Assembly (NCBI GenBank): GCA_963695405.1
Contig: CAVOGJ010000017.1
Location: 62,001-126,000 of the forward strand
Source of the DNA: CAVOGJ01 sp963695405
GTDB taxonomy: Bacteria; Planctomycetota; Planctomycetia; Pirellulales; Pirellulaceae
Direction: 5' to 3'
DNA length: 64,000 nt
Positions 54,860-64,000 of this stretch are shown here, piece by piece (the first letter of the stretch is position 1; each line of letters begins with the position of its first letter). The position numbers were made by a program, and so were the translations under genes. The notes beneath the pieces were generated by a model. The model had not been told where the DNA came from. It saw only the letters and a list, made by a program, of their open reading frames with translations, and did no database searches.

Positions 54860-55925
54860 AGACTTCGTTTCGCTCCAGCACCGCAGCGTCTAATTGCAAC
54901 GCCTGCGGTGCATTACGAACGCCACAAAAGGAGACCATCAGGGTGGCTTCTCCGAGTCCATACGCGGGGCAAAACGTTTCCCACGAAAAGCCGCAGCGGC
55001 GAAACTTCTGAAAGAACTGCTGCATGACCTGAAAGTTGATGGGCTCGGCCGCGATTCCCGCCGCTTTCCAGCGACTTAGGTCGAAGTCAGCCAGCAAGTC
55101 GTCTGCCACGCGTCGCAGGCAATGCTCATAGGCGAAACTCGGACCTTGGCTGTGCGTCCCGCCGAAACGGCTGATCGCCGCCAGCCAATTCCGCGGGCGG
55201 CGGACAAAGGAAAACGGTGACAGAATGTAGCAAGGCGTCCCGTTGAACAACGGCTGCAACAGCCCCTCCACCAACCCCCAATCGTGGAAATTCGGCATCC
55301 AGGTGATGGTCACGCTATCGCTGTCATAGCTGCAGGTTTTCTGCAGCCACTTCAAATGATGGACCAAATTTTTGTGTGTGATCTCGATGCCCTTCGGCGT
55401 GCTGGTTGAACCGGATGTGTATTGCAAATACGCCAACTCGGAGTCCGAGGCCATGGACAGCGGCAAAGTGGACGCCGGCGTGACGGAAATCCGTTGTGTC
55501 TCGAAAGTAGCAAGCGCGATTCGCTGGTCCGATAGTAGTTCGGTCACATGCGGCAGCGTTTCGGACGACGTAAGCACGATGCGTGCATCGCAATCGTCGA
55601 TAATGCTTCTGAGCCGCGATCCGGAACGTTTTTGCCGAGTCGACTCGGGAGGGGGTGCTGGGACACCGATGACGCCTGCCATGAGGCATCCCAGGAAACC
55701 CACTAGGAACTCGATGCCCGCCGGATAGAGTAAGAGGGCCCGTTCACGGGCCAACCCCCGCTTCTGCAGTTCAGCGGCAATCGCTTGAGAACGCTCAGCG
55801 AGCTCCCGGTAGTTGATCTGTTGCGACGGCTCGATTCCATCGCGCAGCACGGTAAACGCGATTTTTTCTTCGAGCTGCGCCGCTCGATTCAGCACGATAT
55901 CGGTCAGTGTCTCAGGCATCTTCAT
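54777..55925 (-). CDS. Fatty acyl-AMP ligase, N-terminal part (frameshifted into the next ORF)
   Basis: 382 residues. The adenylate-forming core is clear: INYRELAERSQAIAAELQ, LAYLQYTSGSTSTPKGIEIT (P-loop, about 168-187), TITWMPNFHDWGLVEGLLQP and CPAYGLGEATLMVSF. The 'MPNFHDWGLV' and long insertion-containing layout match fatty acyl-AMP ligases (FAAL) rather than CoA ligases: FAALs pass acyl-AMP to an ACP. The frame drifts near 54850 and the last 15 residues are not real; the protein goes on in the frame starting at about 54859. It is the third gene of the biosynthetic run, 353 bp after the P450 gene. Confidence 0.9.
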   Translation of the reverse strand: MKMPETLTDIVLNRAAQLEEKIAFTVLRDGIEPSQQINYRELAERSQAIAAELQKRGLARERALLLYPAGIEFLVGFLGCLMAGVIGVPAPPPESTRQKRSGSRLRSIIDDCDARIVLTSSETLPHVTELLSDQRIALATFETQRISVTPASTLPLSMASDSELAYLQYTSGSTSTPKGIEITHKNLVHHLKWLQKTCSYDSDSVTITWMPNFHDWGLVEGLLQPLFNGTPCYILSPFSFVRRPRNWLAAISRFGGTHSQGPSFAYEHCLRRVADDLLADFDLSRWKAAGIAAEPINFQVMQQFFQKFRRCGFSWETFCPAYGLGEATLMVSFCGVRNAPQALQLDAAVLERNEVFVCADSCANADDRVVRNGLRGYRRADC

Positions 55926-56278
55926 TCGTATGTTGGGCGGCGATCCATTGCCGCGACTCCGCAGTCATACCGCCCGTTCAGCTCCCTATTCGTCGCAAAC
56001 TTTATTTGTACCGTTCCGTCGCTCCCGGAAAGCCGTACGTGTCGGTCACAGGCGATGTGTTGCATCGGGTCTTGCGTTTCTTCGGAAGAGTGCGCCGGGT
56101 GGCGGTGTGCGGGCAGGCGGGAGTGGGCGTGTCGCGGAGCGACAGGGCGACAGTGGCCGATGGAATCGACAAAGAGCCGAACGACCTGAACAAGTCCTAT
56201 CTTGCATGCTAAATGGCCTGGCATTTACGAATGGTTAATGCGATGTGGGAAAGGGTGCAGACGGTTTAGAAAAAGACC
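55926..56278. other. Gap between P450 and FAAL genes
   Basis: 353 bp. Small open frames on both strands show no ribosome site or domain. It may contain a second promoter for the FAAL-ACP-thioesterase part of the cluster. No repeat or clear terminator was seen. Confidence 0.5.
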
Positions 56279-57608
56279 CTAAGTTAACGAAGGCAAGCGT
56301 CGTACCACTCGCAAGCGAAAATTCTCGGAAGGGGCTAATAGCGTTCCGTGCCGTACCGGGACCACATCGCCAGAGGTAAACGATTCGAACTCGGCGGTGC
56401 GAAGGACCTCCGCCACGATGGTCTTGATCGTCACGATGGCCAGCTTGGCCCCAATGCAGGTTCGCAGTCCGCCACCAAACGGAAAGTACTCGTAATGCCG
56501 GTACGTCCCCCGCTGAAATCGCTCGGGGCGGAATTCATTCGGTCGCTCGTATAGTGAGGGACGGCGGTGGACTAGGTACGTGCACGGCAACAGGGTGGTT
56601 TCGGCCGGATAAGTTCGCCCCACAATGGGCGTCTCCTGAGTCAACCGCCGTCCCGTCGGAGTCGTGACCACCGGATACATCCGCAGTGACTCCTTGATTG
56701 TCGCATCCAACCAGGAAACCTGCGCCGACGCCTCCGCTCCGTCGCCGGTCGAAGCCAACTCCCGAGCCAGCACGTCGAGCACCTCTGGCGACTCGTGGAT
56801 CCAGAAGAGAGTCCACGTGGTCGATAGTGTGGTGGGATCGACACCCGCTATCAACATCGTAAAGACATGGTCTTCGATCTGTTCCGCGGATAAAGCGGTC
56901 CCGTCAGACTCTCGGTAAGTGGCCAACTGTGCGAACAATCCGTGGGCGGTCACGGCGCCGGAGCGAATTCGTTTGATCGCCCGGTGCATTCCTTTACGGA
57001 GCAGCGGATGCCATTTTGTGAAGCGGGACCAGGGACTCCAGGTGCCGTAGTCCTTGGTCAGATCCTTAAGAAAAATATTGCGGAGCAGCTTGCACAGCTC
57101 GGTCTGCCCGCCTCCAAAAAGAAAGCCCAGCATCTGTTCGAAGATGACGGTATGCACAAAATGACGGACGCGGATAATGTCTCCACGCTGCCAACTCTCC
57201 GCTTGCTTTGATATTTGTCGTGTGAGCCCGACCCGCCATTCGGTGTGTGTATCGGCCGCGAACTGGGGTGTCAACAGTCGCCTTTGGTTGGAGTGGTCGT
57301 CGCCATCGAGCACCAGCAGCGAACGTGTTCCCATGATTAAACCGTAATGCTCGTTGTATTTGCCGCAAGTGTAGTGCTCTCGTGACAACGCAAAGATCTC
57401 TTTGACGGCTAAGGGGTCGCAAAACAACACGGTCGGACCTTGCGATCCGAGCTGTACCGTAAACGTATCACCGTAAGTGGCATGACACGTCGACCAAAAC
57501 TCAATTGGGCGCATCAATCCACTGCTGCGCCTGTTCCCATGCCGGCAGCGACGGACCGCGGGGAAGTTCGCCGGCAACGATCTCGACTCGATCTTGATTA
57601 TCATTCAT
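56279..57608 (-). CDS. Cytochrome P450, frameshifted near the N-terminus
   Basis: About 440 residues. The correct start is probably the ATG at 57608, reading MNDNQDRVEIVAGELPRGPS and WEQAQQWIDAP, the usual Pro-rich P450 leader; that frame stops near 57511 and the adjacent one continues PIEFWSTCHATYGDTFTVQL. Diagnostic sites are the I-helix AGVDPTTLS, the ExxR motif KESLR, and the haem loop FPFGGGLRTCIGAKLA with the Cys thiolate ligand. No membrane anchor, so it is a soluble class that needs external ferredoxin and reductase. It lies 109 bp after the PKS gene, so it should hydroxylate or epoxidise the PKS product. Confidence 0.92.
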
Positions 57609-57717
57609 TGTATGACATTCGGAGACGGCCCGCGGTTTGCCCACAATCGCTTTGATTTCGTTGTCTACGAACTAACGATGGCGTTGATGCTTGCCAAGCC
57701 AGGGCACTCGTAAGACG

Positions 57718-60288
57718 TCACAATGCAGCAGATTCTTCTTTGCTATAAGCGCCGTTAGGCGGTACCGAATCAGCCACTCGATCGACGTCGCCACGCACTT
57801 TTTCCGCCAACACCTTCACTGCCGGTTCTTGCAGAATAGTAAAATGGGTGGCTGAGACGTGATGCACCTCGATCCCGCCATCCGCTAATGCCCCCCAGCC
57901 CAGATATTCGTCATCCCCATCAAGTGGACCGCGAATCGTGGCCCGGTACAGGGTCAACTGGCCCGAAAATGGCTGCGGTCGATAGTTCGCCCCCGCAAAT
58001 GCATTCACTTCCTCGATGTCCTTGCTGTCCTGTAAAACCGGTCGCCCCAGCGACTGCATCGCCCGCGTCGCGGCGCGGGTAAACTTTGCCGCGATGCGTT
58101 TACGAAGCACTTCGAGCGGTCGCTCCGTGGATTCTTCGCTTGCCAATTGCGCTTTAAAGGCGGCCAACCTGCCGCGTAGCGAGAGCGATTTCCCAACCTC
58201 TTCCATATAGGACCACTCGATCGTGTCAAACATCCCGAGCAGCCCCACTCGGCCACCCCGTGCAACCATCTGACGGGCGACCTCAAAGGCAACCGCGCCA
58301 CCGAAAGAATAGCCCACGACACAATAGGGCCCCTCGGGCTGCATCTCGGTGATGGCATCGACGTAGTAGGCGGCCATGTCCTCCACCCGCGTATGAAATG
58401 GCTCGCGCCCATCCAACCCACGCGGCAAGAGACCATACATCGGATAGTCTTCACCCAGATGAAAGGCGAGACTGTGAAATTTGATCACGTTTCCGCCTAA
58501 TCCGGAAATCACATAGAGCGGCGGTTTGATCCCGTGGGGCTGGATGGCGACCAGCGCCGGGCTGGCATGGAGATCCGGTCGTCGGTTTTCACGTGCGTCG
58601 CGAATCAACTGGCCCATTTTACGAACAGTCCTGGCTTCAAATAGCGTCGACAGCCCGAGATCGACGCCGTAAGACTTCTTGATCTTGGCAAACAGCCGTG
58701 CCACGATCAGGCTATGGCCACCTAGGTCGAGAAAATCATCGTCCAGGTTCACTTCGTCCATACCAAGTAGCTCTTGCCACCACTCGACCAGCTGCTGCTC
58801 GACCTCGTCGGTGGATGATCGTTTGCCCGCTCCGATGCTCCCTCTTGCCGCGCTGCCAGTGCTGGCCGCTTCCAGTCCCGCCGGCAGTACGAATACACCG
58901 GGCGGCGTTTTGGCGGACAAGATACGCGTGAAGATCCGTGCCCCATCAGCCGGCGAAATGTCGCGTTGCTCCAGCGTTTCCTCCCTGACTGCTGTTTCCG
59001 CAGGCACCGGTCTTTCTGCATCAATCGCCTGCTCCGGATTGCTGACCAGCCGCATGGAAAATCCGTCAATCGCCGCCAGCACCTCCCCAGTGGAATCCAA
59101 GAGCGTCAGATCGAACGTGACGACATCCCGCCCAGCGACGTTGCCAGGTCGGCTGCGTAGATGGCTGAACAATTTACGAGGGAAAGGACGATAGATCCGA
59201 ATTCTGTGGTACGATAGAGGAAAATAGACGGCCGGCGATTGATCGTAATTCTCGATCAAGTACAGGGCCGCTCCCGTCGCTAGATCGAATAGCGCTGGAT
59301 GCAGCGCGTAGTCGATCACGTCCGCAGCCAGTGCCTCCGGTAGCTCGACCACCGCCACGGCTTCGTTCGTGCCAAAATGGATCCGCTGCAGGGTCCGCCA
59401 CCGCGGTCCGAAACGGAAGAACTGCTCTTGTTTCGTACGCTGCTGATCGTCAAATTCCAGCACGTGCGAGTGGCAGCGGTCGACGATTCGTGCCAGATCC
59501 TGGTGCTTGGGCGGCGGTTGCGTCAGCCGGCTGACACGTCCCGTCGCATGCTCCGTCCACTCCGCATCGCGGGCACGCACGGAGAATTCGTAGGTTTCGT
59601 CCTGACCAAGCTGCAAATGCAGCCGAGCATCTCGTGCCTGACCCGGATCGACGAACAGCGGCGCCAGAAAAAACACATCCTCGAACTCAACCCCATGAAA
59701 CGAACCGTGATCGATCGCGGCACGTGTCATTTCCAGATAACATGTCCCTGGCAGAATGGCGCGTCCACTATGCCAGCGATGATCCGCCAGCACCCACTGC
59801 GTATCCAACGCCAGTCGCAGTGACTGGACCAGTTCCCTATCCGATTCGAGCAAGCGACGGCCCAAGAGCGGATGCGGTGACGACTCGCGAGCAGCGGCGC
59901 CCACGTCCCGCCAACGCCCCCAGTTGATGGCCACCCGGTTGCTTTCCGGGCGACTGGCCGCAAAGGCATCCAAAAAGGAATTGGCCGCCACATAATCGAT
60001 TTGCCCGGCCGGTGCGAGCAACGTGCTAACCGACGAAAATAGCGCGAAAAAATCTAAGGGCGAATCACCGACCGCCTGAGAGAGGGACAGCGTGCCCTGC
60101 ACTTTCGGATTGAGGACACGGGCCGCGCGATCCCGCGTTTTCAAGAGAAGCGGGCCATCATCGAGTACGCCCGCCGCATGGATGATTCCGTCGAGCGAAC
60201 CGAACGAGGTACGTGCCAGCTGAATCACTCGCTGACAATCGTCCAAGTGCGTCACATCCCCCTCAGCAACGATGACCTCACCGCCCAC
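57718..60288 (-). CDS. Type I PKS, C-terminal part: KR (rest)-DH-ACP-TE
   Basis: An 856-residue frame continuing the PKS of 63970-60278. It opens inside the ketoreductase (DGIIHAAGVLDDGPLL, then the catalytic FSSVSTLLAPAGQIDYVAANSF and VAINWGRW). A dehydratase-like double hot-dog follows (about 140-420), with DHRWHSGRAILPG, one residue longer than the canonical HxxxGxxxxP, and YALHPALFDLATG. The ACP is at about 505-575 with the phosphopantetheine Ser in LDLGGHSLIVARL. A thioesterase (about 595-830) has VVGYSFGGAVAFE and the His in SATHFTIL. This part ends the module; there is no enoyl reductase, so a double bond should remain. Confidence 0.9.
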   Translation of the reverse strand: MGGEVIVAEGDVTHLDDCQRVIQLARTSFGSLDGIIHAAGVLDDGPLLLKTRDRAARVLNPKVQGTLSLSQAVGDSPLDFFALFSSVSTLLAPAGQIDYVAANSFLDAFAASRPESNRVAINWGRWRDVGAAARESSPHPLLGRRLLESDRELVQSLRLALDTQWVLADHRWHSGRAILPGTCYLEMTRAAIDHGSFHGVEFEDVFFLAPLFVDPGQARDARLHLQLGQDETYEFSVRARDAEWTEHATGRVSRLTQPPPKHQDLARIVDRCHSHVLEFDDQQRTKQEQFFRFGPRWRTLQRIHFGTNEAVAVVELPEALAADVIDYALHPALFDLATGAALYLIENYDQSPAVYFPLSYHRIRIYRPFPRKLFSHLRSRPGNVAGRDVVTFDLTLLDSTGEVLAAIDGFSMRLVSNPEQAIDAERPVPAETAVREETLEQRDISPADGARIFTRILSAKTPPGVFVLPAGLEAASTGSAARGSIGAGKRSSTDEVEQQLVEWWQELLGMDEVNLDDDFLDLGGHSLIVARLFAKIKKSYGVDLGLSTLFEARTVRKMGQLIRDARENRRPDLHASPALVAIQPHGIKPPLYVISGLGGNVIKFHSLAFHLGEDYPMYGLLPRGLDGREPFHTRVEDMAAYYVDAITEMQPEGPYCVVGYSFGGAVAFEVARQMVARGGRVGLLGMFDTIEWSYMEEVGKSLSLRGRLAAFKAQLASEESTERPLEVLRKRIAAKFTRAATRAMQSLGRPVLQDSKDIEEVNAFAGANYRPQPFSGQLTLYRATIRGPLDGDDEYLGWGALADGGIEVHHVSATHFTILQEPAVKVLAEKVRGDVDRVADSVPPNGAYSKEESAAL

Positions 60289-63200
60289 GGCACGAATTTC
60301 CAGCAGCCTTCCGCAGCTGTTGCCTCACCAACGGCGACGTGGCCTCATCATCCTGAAGTTCCGACCAGGCGGATGCCGCCGGAAATGGTGTTCGGACAAC
60401 CAGCACCAAACGGGCTTGAAAGTCACGCGCCAGCGTCTCGGCAATCACCAGCCCCAGTCCGCCCAGACCACCAGTAATCAGGTATACGCCGTGCGGCTTG
60501 AGTCGTCGATCGGATTCGCTCGGCGGGAACTTGGCCGCGACCAGTTCCTCAATCCATCGTTCCCCGGCACGAAGAGCGACGACCGGATCCGTGACCGGTG
60601 TACTCAGTTCCCTCAGGATTTGCACGGCAAGTTGTCCGGGAGCTTGGGCAGTCGCCTGGATATCGATATTACGGCAAACCATACCGGGCAACTCCTTGGG
60701 GAGCACGCGAATGGGGCCCAGCATGGTGGCCGCGATCGGATCATGACAGGTTTCTCCGTCGACGGCCTGCACGCGATCGGATATCGCTGCCAGGTGCACA
60801 TCGGCCAGATCGAGCGCTAACAGCGATTGTCCGAGGAAAAACAGGCTGTAGAAGCTGAAATCTAGCCGAGCTTCGCACGATGGCTCGGTCGCAGTTGGTC
60901 CCATAAGAGACCAAAGATGGACGATACGGCGCGGATGCCGCCCTTGTTTTACGAGGTCATGCAACAGTGCATCGTAGTCTTTCCGCTCACCAGGACGAAT
61001 CACGTATTCATTACGATCCTTTCTTTGATAATTGTCACCGCTGATGATCTCGACGACGTCATGTTGGGCCCCTCGTAACTGAGTCGCTATTTGCTTGCCG
61101 ATACCGAGAGGGTCGACGAACACCAACCAATTCGCCGGCGCCATCGATTCGGCTGCGGGCGACGCTGCACGATGCCAACTTTCCACATAAAACCATTGGT
61201 CCCAGCTCGTTGGCTCCCCCACGACCGGCCGGTCTGCTGCAGGCGCCAGGTCCCGACCGGAGCCTGTTTCGGCTGCCGACGAGGACGACGATCCGCTTGC
61301 GGTTTCCCTTGGGGAATCGGGTTCGATCCAGAATCGTTGCCGCTCGAAGGGATACGTCGGCAACGGAATCCGCCGGACGGCCGCGTGGTCGTGACGCGGG
61401 GACCAATCGATCGTCTGTCCGCCCAACCACAGTTGCCCCAGCGTGGTTTGCACAACGGCCAATTCGTCAGCCGCTTCTCCTGCAGGCCCCAACGAAGAGA
61501 ACACCGGGACGGCCTGGCCCGACTCACGTGCGTGCTCCCGCACCAGGGAAGTCAACGATCGTCCCGGGCCGACCTCGAGCACGGCACCCGGCGGATCTCG
61601 CAGCAACTCGTTAACACAGGCCGAGAACCGCACCGTGTTTCGCAGGTGAGCCGTCCAATATTCAGGATCGGTGGCTTCCGCGTCCGTGATCCAGGTGCCG
61701 GTAAGATTCGACAGATAGGGAATCCGAGGAGGATGCAAGGTAAGCTGGCAGACGCTCGCCCGAAACTGGCTCAGTATTGGATCCATCATGATCGAATGAA
61801 ACGCATGCGATGTCCGCAGCCGACGACAAAACACATCTCTGGATTGCAGCCGATTTTCCAGCTGGTCGACGAGACGAGTCGGGCCGGAAACGACGCATTG
61901 CCCCGGGGCGTTGACGACCGCGAGCGACAGGCCGTCGGAAATCTCGATTTCTTCCTCGGCCAACCCGACGGCCAGCATCGCCCCCGGCTCGCATTGCTGC
62001 ATCAAACGTCCGCGTATGGCCGTGATGGCTAGGACATCGTCAAGTGACATGACACCGGCCAGGCAAGCGGCCACATATTCGCCAATGCTGTGACCCAACA
62101 TCGCCTGTGGCCGAATGCCGTGAGCCAACCACCATTGAGCCAGGGAATACTCGACCGCCACCAGCGCCGGTTGGGTGATCCTTGTCTGGTTCAGCTGCTC
62201 CGTCGCTTCCCGCACGTTGTCGGGGCGTGGGTACATTAGCTCGCGCAGATCGACGGCAAGGTGGGACCGTAGTCGTTCGGCGCAATCGTCAAGTGCATCG
62301 CGAAAGATCGGCTCGCTCTCGTACAAGCCAGCCGCCATGTTCACGTGTTGAGCGCCTTGACCGGAGAAGACAAAGGCGACCCTTTCCAGCCCCTGGGGGT
62401 TTGCCTGCCGCGCCAGATGGGCCGGCCGAGGCGGTTCGGAAAGCAGACGGGCCGCCTCGTCGACGTCGCGGGCGACGACGATCCGCCGATGCGCAAAAAC
62501 CTGTCGGCCGACTTGCAGCGTCCATGCCACGTCGGCCAGGCTCACGTGAGGATGCTCGCGCAAATACGCAGCCAGTCGCGCCGCCGCTTGCTCCAAGGCG
62601 GAGGCCGTCTTGGCGGACAGCGGCAGTATCTGATACGGACGGCTGGTCGACGATCGCACCGGCTCGTGGTAACTGGCTTCCTCCAGGACGACGTGCGCGT
62701 TGGTGCCGCCAATGCCGAGTGAGGTGACGCAGGCGCGGCGGGGATGACCGTCGCTGGGCCACTCCGATAGCTGCTGATTGACGTAAAACGGACTGCTTGG
62801 AAAATCGATCTCGGGATTCGGAGTCTCGTAGTTCAGGCTGGCTGGTATCTGCCGATGTCGCAGCGCGAGCACGGTCTTGATCAAACCCGCCACACCCGCC
62901 GCCGCATCGAGATGCCCAAGATTTGTCTTGAGCGATCCGATCGCACAATAATTTGAGCGTGTCGTGTGCTGCCGAAAGGCCTGCGTCAGCGCCTTGATCT
63001 CGATCGGATCGCCCACCAGGGTTCCCGTCCCATGGGCCTCGACATACGAGACCGTATCGGCTGGCACGCCGGCCACCTCCAGCGCCTCGGTGATGACTTC
63101 TGCCTGTCCGGCCACGCTGGGAGCCAGAAAACCGGCTTTGCGACGACCGTCGTTGTTGACCGCCGATCCAAGAATGACGGCGTGAATCGTATCATGGTCG

Positions 63201-63970
63201 CGGAGGGCATCTTCCAGCCGCCGCAGCACGACCAACCCGACGCCGCTGGAAAAAATCGTGCCTGAGCAAGATGCGTCAAACGCGCGACAATGCCCGTCAC
63301 GCGACAGGATTTCTCCCTCTCGATGCAAATAACCGCGCCCGTGAGGGATTTCGATTGTCACGCCGCCCGCCAGCGCCATATCGCATTCACCGTTCAACAG
63401 ACTCTGGCAGGCCAGATGCACGGCCACTAGCGAAGTCGAGCAAGCCGTCTGGACGGTCACGCTGGGGCCGCGCAGGTCGAACTGGTAGGCCACGCGCGTG
63501 GCCAGGACGTCCTTGTCATTTCCCGTTTGGCGAATCAGGAAGAAGCCGGCACTGTCGAGCAGGCGGCGGTTCTTCAGCAGATGGTGGATCAGGTAACCAC
63601 CAGCTCCTGAGCCGGCAAAAATGCCGATCGAACCCGAAAAGCTTGTCGGGACATGCCCTGCATCCTCCAGCGCTTCCCACGAGCATTCGAGAAAATGGCG
63701 ATGTTGCGGGTCCATGATGGCCGCATCGCGCGGACTGAATCCGAAAAAGGACGCGTCGAACTTGTCCACATCGTCCAGAATCGCGGCCGCCTTGACGTAA
63801 TTCGGCTGCGCCATTTCGTCGGCCGATACACCCGCGGCGAGCAGCTCGTCATCCGACAAGCCCCGAAGACACTCGACACCATCGCGCAGATTCCGCCACA
63901 GGGCGCGGACGTCGTGCGCACCCGGAAAGCGCCCGGCCATTCCGACGATGGCAATCGCCGCTTCATTCAT
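60278..63970 (-). CDS. Type I PKS, N-terminal part: KS-AT-KR (start)
   Basis: A 1230-residue frame. The ketosynthase (1-430) has QTACSTSL (Cys177), EAHGTGT (His313) and KTNLGHLDAAAG (His353), so it should condense. The acyltransferase (about 530-840) has GHSIGEYVAACLAG (Ser628) and the SHAFHS motif at 721-726 that usually marks malonyl-CoA use. After a Ser-rich linker (about 890-910) comes the KR structural subdomain and the NADPH site YLITGGLGGLGL at about 1163. The frame ends near 60300 in the KR, and the rest is in the next ORF. GAGGA precedes the ATG. The gene starts near the window edge, so upstream cluster genes may be cut off. Confidence 0.92.
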   Translation of the reverse strand: MNEAAIAIVGMAGRFPGAHDVRALWRNLRDGVECLRGLSDDELLAAGVSADEMAQPNYVKAAAILDDVDKFDASFFGFSPRDAAIMDPQHRHFLECSWEALEDAGHVPTSFSGSIGIFAGSGAGGYLIHHLLKNRRLLDSAGFFLIRQTGNDKDVLATRVAYQFDLRGPSVTVQTACSTSLVAVHLACQSLLNGECDMALAGGVTIEIPHGRGYLHREGEILSRDGHCRAFDASCSGTIFSSGVGLVVLRRLEDALRDHDTIHAVILGSAVNNDGRRKAGFLAPSVAGQAEVITEALEVAGVPADTVSYVEAHGTGTLVGDPIEIKALTQAFRQHTTRSNYCAIGSLKTNLGHLDAAAGVAGLIKTVLALRHRQIPASLNYETPNPEIDFPSSPFYVNQQLSEWPSDGHPRRACVTSLGIGGTNAHVVLEEASYHEPVRSSTSRPYQILPLSAKTASALEQAAARLAAYLREHPHVSLADVAWTLQVGRQVFAHRRIVVARDVDEAARLLSEPPRPAHLARQANPQGLERVAFVFSGQGAQHVNMAAGLYESEPIFRDALDDCAERLRSHLAVDLRELMYPRPDNVREATEQLNQTRITQPALVAVEYSLAQWWLAHGIRPQAMLGHSIGEYVAACLAGVMSLDDVLAITAIRGRLMQQCEPGAMLAVGLAEEEIEISDGLSLAVVNAPGQCVVSGPTRLVDQLENRLQSRDVFCRRLRTSHAFHSIMMDPILSQFRASVCQLTLHPPRIPYLSNLTGTWITDAEATDPEYWTAHLRNTVRFSACVNELLRDPPGAVLEVGPGRSLTSLVREHARESGQAVPVFSSLGPAGEAADELAVVQTTLGQLWLGGQTIDWSPRHDHAAVRRIPLPTYPFERQRFWIEPDSPRETASGSSSSSAAETGSGRDLAPAADRPVVGEPTSWDQWFYVESWHRAASPAAESMAPANWLVFVDPLGIGKQIATQLRGAQHDVVEIISGDNYQRKDRNEYVIRPGERKDYDALLHDLVKQGRHPRRIVHLWSLMGPTATEPSCEARLDFSFYSLFFLGQSLLALDLADVHLAAISDRVQAVDGETCHDPIAATMLGPIRVLPKELPGMVCRNIDIQATAQAPGQLAVQILRELSTPVTDPVVALRAGERWIEELVAAKFPPSESDRRLKPHGVYLITGGLGGLGLVIAETLARDFQARLVLVVRTPFPAASAWSELQDDEATSPLVRQQLRKAAGNSCRGR

Positions 63971-64000
63971 GCCGAACGTCCTCGTTTCCGGGCAGCGCGA

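Noticed and set aside
55922..56224. A 100-codon minus-strand open frame ahead of the FAAL gene
   Set aside because: Its stop overlaps the FAAL start, but the sequence is His/Arg-rich, has no ribosome site and no recognisable domain.
1..64000. tRNA and rRNA genes
   Set aside because: No cloverleaf-like TPsiC signatures with matching acceptor stems and no rRNA-like blocks were recognised by eye. A covariance-model scan would settle this.

Overview
The window looks like a chromosome segment from a Planctomycetota bacterium, most likely near the Pirellulales. This is inferred from gene content, since no rRNA or tRNA gene is visible. The pointers are a DUF1571 protein, two PEP-CTERM surface proteins, an FHA-GAF histidine kinase, a Pkn-type Ser/Thr kinase next to rsgA, lipid A genes (lpxC, lpxA, a Skp-like chaperone), GC-rich coding sequence, and many secreted proteins of unknown function.

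Layout. 0-4.4 kb: a minus-strand set for glycan or lipid decoration (PhyH dioxygenase, flippase-like protein, GT2, GT-C transferase). 4.6-10.9 kb: AI-2E-type permease, putative molybdenum carrier, DUF1571 protein, MBL hydrolase, histidine kinase with its receiver protein. 11.9-15.4 kb: Skp-lpxC-lpxA-Gfo/Idh lipid A set. 15.5-16.5 kb: membrane-anchored SelL-like redox protein. 16.8-18.8 kb: non-coding array of about fifteen 100-bp palindromic units. 19-31 kb: housekeeping and envelope genes (RluD-like synthase, GH16 glucanase, cytochromes, USP, MATE, methyltransferase, SecD-like lipoprotein, SDR, CorC-like). 31.8-41.2 kb: POT transporter, Ser/Thr kinase, rsgA, ftsH, recQ. 41.2-50.3 kb: repeat-rich stretch with a Rieske oxygenase, several secreted proteins and a group II intron. 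51-64 kb: a minus-strand lipid/polyketide biosynthetic cluster.

The most interesting system is that cluster: a one-module type I PKS (KS-AT-KR-DH-ACP-TE), a cytochrome P450, a fatty acyl-AMP ligase fused to an acyl-CoA dehydrogenase, a free-standing acyl carrier protein and a second thioesterase. The simplest reading is that a free fatty acid is adenylated, alpha,beta-desaturated on the same polypeptide, moved to the ACP, extended and reduced by the PKS, oxidised by the P450 and released.

Two palindromic repeat families fill most gene-free stretches. One has arms close to GAAACACAGAGGCACAGAG and gives many false ORFs. The other carries CCCCGCAGGGG and CCCAGGGT/ACCCTGGG arms. A complete group II intron of about 1.96 kb sits inside a copy of the first family, and removing it restores the repeat.

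At least ten otherwise intact genes are split by a reading-frame shift: GT2, DUF1571, SecD-like, a haem protein, a Pro-rich protein, a secreted protein, a PEP-CTERM protein, FAAL, P450 and PKS. This suggests residual indel errors in the assembly more than decay. For most of these genes I give one merged span; the FAAL-ACAD and the PKS are listed as their two reading-frame segments each.
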